10,136 nt of DNA from Ornithomonoglobus_A sp034090805 (lineage in GTDB: Bacteria; Bacillota; Clostridia; UBA1381): contig JAXDRV010000069.1 in NCBI GenBank assembly GCA_034090805.1, positions 1 to 10,136 on the forward strand, given 5' to 3'. A program made the translations under genes and the position numbers. Below, piece by piece: positions 1-5,869 of this stretch; the first letter of the stretch is position 1; every line of letters begins with the position of its first letter. The notes under the pieces are model-generated. The model saw only the letters and a list, made by a program, of their open reading frames with translations. It searched no databases and was not told the DNA's origin.

Positions 1-1
1 T

Positions 2-115
2 ACCGACGGTCTGTGGAATGCGCTGAACGAGGATAACAAGGTTTCGCTGTTTGTGAGATTTATAGATTTGGAAACAGGCAAGGCTGAGTCAAGAATTGTA
101 AACAAAAATAAATAA
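2..115 (+). CDS. 3' end of an unidentified gene (partial)
   Basis: An open frame enters from the left edge and runs 37 codons to a TAA stop at 113-115. The peptide starts TDGLWNALNEDNK and ends ESRIVNKNK. Codon use looks like that of the neighbouring genes, and this is the only frame here that reads through without an early stop. The fragment is too short to assign to a family. It shows no membrane segment or cysteine motif and is moderately charged. It is followed by about 385 nt of noncoding DNA rich in inverted repeats, so it is probably not tightly coupled to the dnaC-like gene downstream. That it is coding is likely; what it encodes is unknown. Confidence 0.6.
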   Translation, partial: TDGLWNALNEDNKVSLFVRFIDLETGKAESRIVNKNK

Positions 116-143
116 GCATATGTAATTGCGAAATGACGGTTGG

Positions 144-230
144 GGATTTGAGAGTATTTTTGAGTTTATTCGTACTCAAACATCCCTTGCGGTAACTCGT
201 CCGAACAAACTCAAAAACACTCTCAAATCC
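144..230. repeat. Long imperfect inverted repeat
   Basis: The left arm 144-175 and the right arm 199-230 are reverse complements at 29 of 32 positions. The outer 24 bp (GGATTTGAGAGT... against ...ACTCTCAAATCC) differ only at 156/218, and the other mismatches are 168/206 and 173/201. The loop is 23 nt (176-198). A smaller alternative hairpin, 159-165 with 174-180, lies within the left half. The right arm is not followed by a T-run, so this does not look like a simple terminator. A small palindromic mobile element or dispersed repeat is the likeliest explanation; no flanking target duplication is obvious. Confidence 0.6.
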
Positions 231-233
231 TAT

Positions 234-294
234 AAAAAAGTCACTATCGTGATTGTTGTTCCGCTACGCTGTACTCCAATAGGTGGACTTTTTT
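234..294. repeat. Hairpin with A6/T6 ends, terminator-like on both strands
   Basis: AAAAAAGTC (234-242) is the exact complement of GACTTTTTT (286-294). Pairing continues inward, with two bulged G residues, through ACTAT and ATAG-TG to about 247/279. Because the stem ends in A6 on one side and T6 on the other, it could act as a Rho-independent terminator in either direction. The long internal loop (about 31 nt) makes it a poor classical terminator, and it may instead be the right part of a repeat element that starts at 144. Confidence 0.4.
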
Positions 295-295
295 G

Positions 296-325
296 CTATT
301 AGGAAATTGAGAAATTTTCTAATAG
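296..325. repeat. A/T-rich perfect hairpin, GAGA loop
   Basis: CTATTAGGAAATT (296-308) pairs with AATTTTCTAATAG (313-325) over 13 bp with a single G-T wobble (303/318), closing a GAGA tetraloop. It starts one base after the T-run of the preceding hairpin. It is followed by mixed A/T sequence with no clean T-tract, so a terminator role is uncertain. It may be part of the same repeat cluster. Confidence 0.45.
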
Positions 326-397
326 ATAAGAAATTACATTTTTAGAAGAATTTGTGATGTTTATGATTAAGTTTCGGCGAGTTCCAAGCGAGAGTAG

Positions 398-419
398 GGG
401 GCGGTGTCTCTGCCGCCCC
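398..419. repeat. GC-rich hairpin
   Basis: GGGGCGG (398-404) pairs perfectly with CCGCCCC (413-419), extendable by two G-T pairs to a TCTC tetraloop. It stands out against the surrounding A/T-rich sequence and has no T-run on either side, so it is unlikely to be an intrinsic terminator. It lies about 80 nt upstream of the start of the next gene and could be part of a dispersed repeat or a structured leader. Confidence 0.4.
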
Positions 420-500
420 GTAATCAGAAATATATCAAATTTCGTGGGAATTTTGAATTTTATAATTGTTTGACTAAAAATTATAAAGGAGGCGTAAAAA

Positions 501-1481
501 ATGCCTGACAGCGAGGCTATAAACAAAATTTTTTCACGCTATGAGGAAAAGCGTGAGCTTGCGGCAAATAAACGGCGGCAGAGGATTGACGGCGTGTATA
601 AATCCGTTCCGAGAATAAAGGAAATCGATAATGAGATTAATATGCGAGGGATGAGGAATGTTCAGAATATCCTGCGTGAGCCGAACCGCCATAAGGAGTT
701 TAATGAGGATTTAAAAATCAATCTCGACAGGCTCGAAAACGAGAAAAAGGAACTTTTACAGAGAAATAATATTCCCGAAAATTATGCCGAATATGAGTAC
801 GAATGCAAGCTTTGCTCCGATACCGGCTACACTCCCGACGGGAAACAATGCACTTGCTTCAAGCAAAGCGTATTAAACGAGGCATATAATGCTTCAAATA
901 TAGGAGAGCTTATCAAAAAACAGAATTTTGAAAGCTTCAGCTTTAATTACTATTCAAAGGAAAAGGGCAGCTTTCCGGACACTCCGTACAATAACATGGA
1001 GAGAATTTATAAAAGAGCGATGAATTTTTGCTCCGAATTTGATAACAGCGACAGGAGTATGCTCTTTTATGGTACAACGGGACTTGGTAAAACACATTTA
1101 TCCTGTGCAATCGCAAAACGGCTCATAGAGGCGGGAAAGATTGTACTGTATGTCAGAGCCTCAAAGCTGTTTTCAAGGCTGGGAGATTACAAATTCGGAC
1201 GTGAGAAGGATAAAAGCTTTACGGACAGTCTTTATTCCTGTGATTTACTCATAATTGACGACCTCGGAACGGAGGCGGCTAACAGAATAAATACATCCTT
1301 GCTTTTTGATGTAATAGATGAACGCTTATCGACAGGAAAAAAGGTTTTAATAAGTACAAATTTAAGTCTTACCGAAATAGGCAAGGTCTATTCAATGCGC
1401 ATGACATCGAGAATAGTGGAGAATTTCATAATCTGCCAATTCTACGGCGAGGATATAAGATACAAGAAAATATATGAATAA
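501..1481 (+). CDS. dnaC: DnaC/DnaI-like AAA+ ATPase (putative helicase loader)
   Basis: The 326-residue cytoplasmic protein belongs to the DnaC/IstB-type AAA+ ATPases, which load the replicative helicase onto DNA. Visible motifs are Walker A GTTGLGKT (191-198), Walker B LLIIDDLG (249-256), a sensor-1-like STN (285-287) and an arginine-finger-like MTSR (301-304). Residues 1-90 are charged and probably coiled-coil. Cysteines 102, 105, 117 and 119 (CxxC, then CxC) just before the ATPase core look like a small zinc-binding module, comparable to the zinc-binding region of Bacillus DnaI. The ATG is well supported by AGGAGG at 487-492, 8 nt upstream. IstB transposase helpers share the fold, but no transposase is adjacent and the length and cysteine module favour the chromosomal loader. 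It converges on the protease gene, with a shared terminator between them. Confidence 0.9.
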   Translation: MPDSEAINKIFSRYEEKRELAANKRRQRIDGVYKSVPRIKEIDNEINMRGMRNVQNILREPNRHKEFNEDLKINLDRLENEKKELLQRNNIPENYAEYEYECKLCSDTGYTPDGKQCTCFKQSVLNEAYNASNIGELIKKQNFESFSFNYYSKEKGSFPDTPYNNMERIYKRAMNFCSEFDNSDRSMLFYGTTGLGKTHLSCAIAKRLIEAGKIVLYVRASKLFSRLGDYKFGREKDKSFTDSLYSCDLLIIDDLGTEAANRINTSLLFDVIDERLSTGKKVLISTNLSLTEIGKVYSMRMTSRIVENFIICQFYGEDIRYKKIYE

Positions 1482-1524
1482 AAAAACAAGCATATCGCAG
1501 TTTATGGCGGTATGCTTGTTTTAT
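1481..1524. terminator. Bidirectional intrinsic terminator between dnaC and htrA
   Basis: AAAACAAGCATA (1483-1494) pairs perfectly with TATGCTTGTTTT (1511-1522), and the stem continues inward with T-G, C-G, G-C and C-G pairs to an 8-nt loop (1499-1506). The A-run on the left and the T-run on the right serve both strands. It begins at the last base of the dnaC-like stop codon, so it ends that gene directly. It lies about 130 nt past the stop of the minus-strand protease gene and probably terminates that transcript too. Confidence 0.85.
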
Positions 1525-1525
1525 G

Positions 1526-1582
1526 CCCTTATATTAAGGGACGGTTTGTTGGGGGGACCCCCGTCCGCACTGCGGGCGGGGG
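1526..1582. repeat. GC-rich palindromic cluster with alternative pairings
   Basis: Three pairings are possible. CCCTTA (1526-1531) pairs with TAAGGG (1535-1540). GGACGG (1539-1544) pairs with CCGTCC (1561-1566). CCCCCGTCCGC (1558-1568) pairs with GCGGGCGGGGG (1572-1582) over 11 bp with one G-T wobble and a 3-nt loop. The last is the most stable and excludes the second. There is no T-run next to it. In this A/T-rich context such a GC block resembles a repetitive extragenic palindrome at a convergent gene boundary. A coding role is unlikely. Confidence 0.5.
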
Positions 1583-1588
1583 CATATG

Positions 1589-1623
1589 AAAAAAAGGATG
1601 GTATCAGCCGAATTTCACGGCTG
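1589..1623 (-). terminator. Weak candidate terminator of htrA
   Basis: On the minus strand, about 30 nt past the htrA stop, CAGCCG and CGGCTG (1605-1610 with 1618-1623) form a 6-bp stem with a 7-nt loop. A T7 run follows (A7 at 1589-1595 on the plus strand). The run starts 9 nt after the stem, which is farther than in a strong intrinsic terminator, so the stronger hairpin at 1481-1524 may do the main work. Confidence 0.35.
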
Positions 1624-1652
1624 TATTCAAGTAAAACTGATTATCATTTTAA

Positions 1653-3008
1653 TTATCTGAAGAAATCCCAGAAATCTCCCCAGATGCTGTTACCGCCACT
1701 GTTTCTTCCGTTGCTGCCGTTGCTGTCGTAGCTGTTCTGCGGTACTTGATTGTTTTGAGTCTGTTCGTCCTGAACAAGCTCGCCGTTTTCTATGGTATCG
1801 GTCAGCTCAACCTCACATTCGATCGTTTCGCCGTCACGCAGAAGCTTAAATTTAAGCTTGTCGCCGATTTGCTTTTCATCTCTTATTGCGTTGATCTCGT
1901 CGGTTGAGGATACCTTTTTATCGTCAACCTCCATAATCATGTCGTTGGTTTTGATTCCGGCTTTTTCTGCGCCGCTGCCCTTAACGACTCCGCTTACAAA
2001 CAGACCGTAACGGCTCTGCTGAATATTGATTCCAACGAACGGGCGGCTTACGTGTCCCGATTCCATCAGGCTGTCTATGATGGGCTTTGCCTCGGAAATT
2101 GCAATTGCAAAGCCCATGCCCTCAACGCCTGTTGTTGAAAGCTTAACCGAGTTGATTCCTATAACCTCGCCGTATTGGTTGATGAGCGCACCGCCCGAAT
2201 TACCGGAGTTAATCGCTGCGTCCGTCTGAATAAGGTTGTAGGTTCTGTCATCTATTGTCATAATTCTGTTTACGGCGCTGATGATGCCTGCCGTAACAGA
2301 ACCGCTGAATTCCATACCCATCGGGTTGCCGATTGCCACAGCAAGCTCGCCGACCTGGACTGCCGTCGAATCTCCGAGAGTTGCCGGAGTAAGATCCTTG
2401 TCCGTATCAATCTTCAAAACGGCAAGGTCTGTTTTTGTGTCCTGACCGATAAGCTTTGCAGCTATCTCATCACCTGTGTTTAATATTATCGAAATATCCG
2501 TTGCTCCGTCTATAACGTGCTGATTTGTTACTATATATCCGTCATCACTTAAGATAATTCCGGAGCCGCTGCCCTGCTCAACAGTTCCGTCCTCTGATGC
2601 CGAGGGGTTTTGATAGTAATAATATCTCCCTGTGAACGGATCGTAATACTGCTGAGGACTTACCTTTGTTTTATTGATAACTCCGACAACACTCGGACCA
2701 CATTTTGTTGCGATTTCCGGTATTGTTAAAACCTTTTTGCCGTTTTTGGACGCTGCAAGAGTTGTTGCATCGCCGTTGTCGGAGCTTGAAGCAGGCTGTA
2801 CCGAGGTTGTCTGCTGAATCTGAGCGATTTTTTCGTTCGTCTGATTATTCATGTATATGAAGCCTGCCGAAAATGCCGCCGCAGTGAGTACGCTTGCGGC
2901 AAGAGCGGAGGATACGGCTACAGGCCATGTCTTGTTCTTTTTATTCTTTTTTGGCTGCTTGTCATATATAATTAAATCTGTTGAATCTGTGTAAGGAAAC
3001 TTTTTCAT
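1653..3008 (-). CDS. htrA: HtrA/DegP-family membrane-anchored serine protease with PDZ domain
   Basis: The 451-residue protein is an S1C-family protease that degrades or refolds misfolded proteins outside the membrane. A basic N-terminus (KQPKKNKKNK, 18-27) precedes one hydrophobic segment at about 29-53, giving a signal anchor with the rest outside. The trypsin-like domain spans about 95-315, with catalytic His164 (TNQHV), Asp194 (TDLAV) and Ser271 (GNSGG). A tyrosine-rich loop (121-132) precedes the catalytic histidine. One PDZ domain follows (about 323-400), with a GIKTND carboxylate-loop region. The tail 410-451 is rich in Gln, Asn, Ser and Gly and ends in aromatic residues. Length and single PDZ match HtrA/YkdA-type proteins of Firmicutes. 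The start is supported by a TCCTCC complement at 3016-3021, 7 nt from the ATG. I found no convincing promoter. It is convergent with dnaC and divergent from the secreted-protein gene. Confidence 0.95.
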   Translation of the reverse strand: MKKFPYTDSTDLIIYDKQPKKNKKNKTWPVAVSSALAASVLTAAAFSAGFIYMNNQTNEKIAQIQQTTSVQPASSSDNGDATTLAASKNGKKVLTIPEIATKCGPSVVGVINKTKVSPQQYYDPFTGRYYYYQNPSASEDGTVEQGSGSGIILSDDGYIVTNQHVIDGATDISIILNTGDEIAAKLIGQDTKTDLAVLKIDTDKDLTPATLGDSTAVQVGELAVAIGNPMGMEFSGSVTAGIISAVNRIMTIDDRTYNLIQTDAAINSGNSGGALINQYGEVIGINSVKLSTTGVEGMGFAIAISEAKPIIDSLMESGHVSRPFVGINIQQSRYGLFVSGVVKGSGAEKAGIKTNDMIMEVDDKKVSSTDEINAIRDEKQIGDKLKFKLLRDGETIECEVELTDTIENGELVQDEQTQNNQVPQNSYDSNGSNGRNSGGNSIWGDFWDFFR

Positions 3009-3285
3009 AATTTTATCCTCCTATAAATATTTTAAACCTTTTATTCTAACATCATAGTCGGTTTTTATTTTTTCCCGATTACAGGTATAATAATACAATA
3101 TATATTTGACATGCGTATGAATTGGTTATTAAAGTTTTGTAACTAATTTATGAACATTTTGTTAAATTTAAGAACATAAAATTAGGGTTTTTTGAAAAAA
3201 ATTTATTTATATGGAACAAAAGGCAATTTTGGCACGTCTAATATATAAATATATAATAGGAAATAAAAAAGGAAAGGAAACGAAT
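3009..3285. other. Divergent intergenic region between htrA and the secreted-protein gene
   Basis: This 277-nt A/T-rich region holds the htrA ribosome binding site at its left end and a clear plus-strand promoter at 3229-3257. A TTGACA at 3106-3111 also occurs on the plus strand, but its -10 partner (TAAAGT at 3130-3135, 18-nt spacing) is poor. No convincing minus-strand -35/-10 pair for htrA could be picked by eye, although TATGAT-like hexamers exist (complement of 3051-3056). No riboswitch or stable hairpin was seen. Confidence 0.5.
3229..3257 (+). promoter_or_regulatory. Sigma-A promoter of the secreted-protein gene
   Basis: TTGGCA (3229-3234), a 17-nt spacer and an exact TATAAT (3252-3257) place the transcript start near 3264, about 22 nt before the ATG at 3286. 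Because the promoter lies inside the 5' extension of the open frame, the upstream ATG at 3211 cannot be on this transcript, which supports the internal start. Confidence 0.75.
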
Positions 3286-5790
3286 ATGAAAAGGATTATT
3301 TTAACGGCTGTTTTATTTATACTTACGGGAATTACGGCAGCGGCGGCGTCTGTTTCGCCTGTGGATATTCAGTTTCAAAAGCATGGCGGAGGGCAGTTCC
3401 TTTACTGCAACAATCCCGAATTTGTAACCGAGGCAGATTTGTCTACGGACGAAAATCCGAATCCTGTGTATATGATGAAGCAGGAGGGATTAAAGCCGGG
3501 AAAATATTCCGTATTTTTTTGTTTTTATAATTGGACAGAGTTTGATGTTGAGCCGGATATTGAATTTGTTTCCGAAAATGCCGAAATTACCATAAATTCC
3601 GTAGGGTATTATATACCAAAGGGCTGGGATTTTTGGGACTGCCTGGGAGCGTGGTCTGATTATACCGGCATGAACATACGCACGATTGACGGTTTGACGC
3701 AGTATGTTCCTTACAGCGGAATAAATCTGCCGCAAAGCTTTAAATTGAAAGATTCCGCAGAGTGGATAAATAAGTACATATATAATTATGAAGCCATATC
3801 TCCGAAGGTTACGTTTAATATGCTTGTTGATTTTACAATTGAGAGCGGTACGGCGGACGTTAATTTTGCGGCTTTAAAATCATACGATGTTTTGGGCGAC
3901 AGGTCGCATAATGCAAAAAACGCACTTCAATCTCCGTATAAAAACGATACCTCGATAAAGGGGATAGAGCGTGAAACTCTGCCTATAACGGAATGTGAGC
4001 TTAATGTGGAGATAACATCAAAAACAAAGAACGGAAATATTCCCGTAAAGGTAAAAAATCAATATTTTCCTTTTGGGAATGTTTACGATTACTGGATGAC
4101 AAACATAAATCCGAGCCGTGACGCATATTCCTACAGTAAGGAGTGCTGTGCGGGAGCTGATATGTTTGAATTTGAGTTTAAAGATATTAGCAAGCTTAAT
4201 TATTACGGCAGTGCCGTTTCAAATTCAAATCGTGATAACGTATGGCGTTTTGATATTTATCATCACAACACAACGGAATACACCGAAGGCTGCCCGTCAA
4301 AATCAAAAAATACCCATATCCCGAACGATAAGCTGCCGGAAAAGCTTAATATAAACAATCCGCCGGATCTTGATTATGAATTTAATCTCGGAAATTTCGG
4401 TGTTACGAACAGATATTATCTTAATGTAAAAAACAGCGATAATATTCAGAGGAGCATAAATTATTATATTGACGCAAGCCTTTCGTCATGTATTCTTGCG
4501 GTTAGGGATACAGACGGTGTGCTTTTAAATCCGTATACTCTCTCAAAGGATGGCGCTTATGCGATTTCAAAGGGTATAAATTGGGAAAAGAAAAGGGATT
4601 ATATGTTCAGCCTGATGTTAAATCCGGGCGAGAGCAGGAATTTAATTCTTGACGTTACACTTCCTACAAACTGCTACGGGGGAATAGTAAACGGACTTAC
4701 CGCCGATACAAGCCTGCTTGCCGAGCCTGTTGAAATTACCGATTTTGCGTTAAAAAATGAGGAGTATACCGACAGAATGTGGTTTGACGGAAACAAGCTT
4801 ATGAAATGGGAGGACGGAGAATTATATATTTACGGCGAGGAATGGAAAAGGGTAAAGCTTCCGTCCGAAACAAGAGAGGTTTTTAAGAGTCGTACAAAGG
4901 ATATACGTATTACAAAAACAACATCGGGATATATAGCACGTTTTGCGGGATATGACCAATACGGAAGAAATATAGCCGATACAGATAAAGAAAACAAGCT
5001 TTATATTTTGGGAGAAGCGTTTGAATATATAAAAACAATAGATATGCCCTCGTATATTTCCGAAAGCGTGTATGCGGACGGTATTACATACATAAAATCC
5101 GATAAAATTTACGAAAGTTCAAACGGAATTACATTTTTGCCGAGTAATGTTGAAAATATGCCTGTGTCGGACGGTAAAAGCGTTATTGAAAAGCGTTCGG
5201 ACGGGTGGTATATAAAATATAACGGTGAAAAGGAATTTATCAAAATCAATTTTGAATATCCGGAGGTATCGGATATAAAATCCTCGGATGGTGTATATTA
5301 TTCGGTACGCTCTCTCAAAAATTATGATACGGACAAAAACACCCCAAATATTATAGCCGTATCAACGGACGGAGTGAATTTCCGTAACATGACTCTGCCG
5401 AACAGACAGTTCAGATTTATGAGGCTTGATGCAGTGGGAGATAAGCTTTATGCCGTTGGAAGAAACGAGGTTTACGAAAGAGCAAAATCGGAATTTACCG
5501 GCGGAGAAATAATAAAAACAAATAAGGGGTATCTGTCGCTTAATTATATACCGGAAAAAATTGACAACACAACCTGCTTAAGCCTTGAATTTTTAGAGCG
5601 TGTGTTCGGATTTAAAACGACAGCGGAAAATAACGGGTTTACGATGATATTTGAGGATAAAACGGTTTCGTTTATTCCGGGAGTGAATGCGCTCTACAGC
5701 GGAGATAAATCGATTTTCACAAAGGCTGCGCCGATAGCGGACGGAGCGAATGTGTATGTGCCGTTCCTTGCGCTTATGTCGCTTATGTGA
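3286..5790 (+). CDS. Secreted protein of unknown function with C-terminal copper-amine-oxidase-N-like domain
   Basis: I do not recognise this 834-residue protein as a whole. The frame is open from 3211, but the ATG at 3286 is preferred: it has a GGAAAGG site 10 nt upstream, a promoter at 3229-3257, and it gives a clean signal peptide (MKRIIL, hydrophobic 4-20, likely cleavage after Ala21). Residues 22-240 and 250-480 look like large beta-rich extracellular regions with many Tyr, Asn and Asp. Residues 490-740 contain recurring short strands and Asp-box-like motifs (SSNGITF at 611-617, STDGVNF at 693-699), suggesting a beta-propeller. Residues 745-834 (SLEFLERVFGF, VNALYSGD, VYVPFLALMSLM) resemble the copper-amine-oxidase N-terminal-like domain common at the ends of clostridial surface proteins, although its usual last residues are short here. 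No LPXTG, SLH or C-terminal membrane anchor is seen. It sits alone between htrA and a new promoter. Confidence 0.8.
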   Translation: MKRIILTAVLFILTGITAAAASVSPVDIQFQKHGGGQFLYCNNPEFVTEADLSTDENPNPVYMMKQEGLKPGKYSVFFCFYNWTEFDVEPDIEFVSENAEITINSVGYYIPKGWDFWDCLGAWSDYTGMNIRTIDGLTQYVPYSGINLPQSFKLKDSAEWINKYIYNYEAISPKVTFNMLVDFTIESGTADVNFAALKSYDVLGDRSHNAKNALQSPYKNDTSIKGIERETLPITECELNVEITSKTKNGNIPVKVKNQYFPFGNVYDYWMTNINPSRDAYSYSKECCAGADMFEFEFKDISKLNYYGSAVSNSNRDNVWRFDIYHHNTTEYTEGCPSKSKNTHIPNDKLPEKLNINNPPDLDYEFNLGNFGVTNRYYLNVKNSDNIQRSINYYIDASLSSCILAVRDTDGVLLNPYTLSKDGAYAISKGINWEKKRDYMFSLMLNPGESRNLILDVTLPTNCYGGIVNGLTADTSLLAEPVEITDFALKNEEYTDRMWFDGNKLMKWEDGELYIYGEEWKRVKLPSETREVFKSRTKDIRITKTTSGYIARFAGYDQYGRNIADTDKENKLYILGEAFEYIKTIDMPSYISESVYADGITYIKSDKIYESSNGITFLPSNVENMPVSDGKSVIEKRSDGWYIKYNGEKEFIKINFEYPEVSDIKSSDGVYYSVRSLKNYDTDKNTPNIIAVSTDGVNFRNMTLPNRQFRFMRLDAVGDKLYAVGRNEVYERAKSEFTGGEIIKTNKGYLSLNYIPEKIDNTTCLSLEFLERVFGFKTTAENNGFTMIFEDKTVSFIPGVNALYSGDKSIFTKAAPIADGANVYVPFLALMSLM

Positions 5791-5805
5791 ATTTAAAATC
5801 CGCTA

Positions 5806-5834
5806 TTGTATAATGAAAAAAACTGTGGTATAAT
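5806..5834 (+). promoter_or_regulatory. Extended -10 promoter of the yifB-folC unit
   Basis: TTGTAT (5806-5811), a 17-nt spacer and TATAAT (5829-5834) preceded by TGG (5826-5828) form a strong extended -10 sigma-A promoter. Transcription should start near 5841, about 29 nt before the ATG. The core TGTGGTATA is the same as in both rRNA promoters at the end of the window. Confidence 0.8.
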
Positions 5835-5856
5835 ATATGTAAATATATAATACCAC
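5825..5856. promoter_or_regulatory. Palindrome over the yifB promoter (possible operator)
   Basis: GTGGTATAATATAT (5825-5838) and ATATATAATACCAC (5843-5856) are reverse complements at 13 of 14 positions, around a 4-nt centre GTAA. The palindrome covers the -10 hexamer and continues about 15 nt past the expected start site. The transcript would begin within the centre, so an RNA hairpin is unlikely and a DNA operator is the simpler reading. The A/T-rich core could also have arisen by chance. No known repressor site is recognised. Confidence 0.45.
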
Positions 5857-5869
5857 GGGGGAAAAGAAA

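Larger units (their letters stand above)
116..500. other. Noncoding region rich in stem-loops
   Basis: This 385-nt stretch has no credible gene. From left to right it holds a 32-bp-arm imperfect inverted repeat (144-230), a hairpin with A6/T6 ends (234-294), an A/T-rich hairpin with a GAGA loop (296-325) and a GC-rich hairpin (398-419). The last 60 bases are A/T-rich and contain an exact TATAAT at 461-466, but I see no good -35 at the right distance (the best, TTTCGT at 440-445, is poor). The promoter of the downstream gene is therefore not settled. The density of palindromes suggests a decayed or compact mobile or repetitive element, plus a terminator for the upstream gene. Confidence 0.6.

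Noticed and set aside
116..500. CRISPR array or tRNA in the stem-loop region
   Set aside because: There are no regularly spaced direct repeats and no cloverleaf; only inverted repeats are present.
299..526. Minus-strand open frame of 75 codons upstream of dnaC
   Set aside because: It overlaps the dnaC start and its ribosome binding site, runs through two hairpins, lacks a good ribosome site and has no recognisable domain.
1474..1731. Plus-strand frame of 85 codons after dnaC
   Set aside because: It contains the bidirectional terminator and GC palindrome and then runs antisense into the protease gene. The translation is low quality.
2175..2483. Plus-strand frame antisense to htrA
   Set aside because: It is a shadow of the strongly supported protease frame, with no ribosome site or family match.
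3106..3135. Second plus-strand promoter with TTGACA at 3106
   Set aside because: The best -10 (TAAAGT, 18-nt spacing) is poor, and a much better promoter lies downstream at 3229-3257.
3211..3285. 25-codon N-terminal extension of the secreted protein
   Set aside because: The promoter at 3229-3257 lies within it, and the internal ATG at 3286 has a ribosome site and begins a clean signal peptide.
5843..5858. Divergent minus-strand promoter using the palindrome's TATTAT
   Set aside because: An extended -10 (TGG-TATTAT) exists on the minus strand, but the expected -35 position reads AAGCAT and no minus-strand gene follows.
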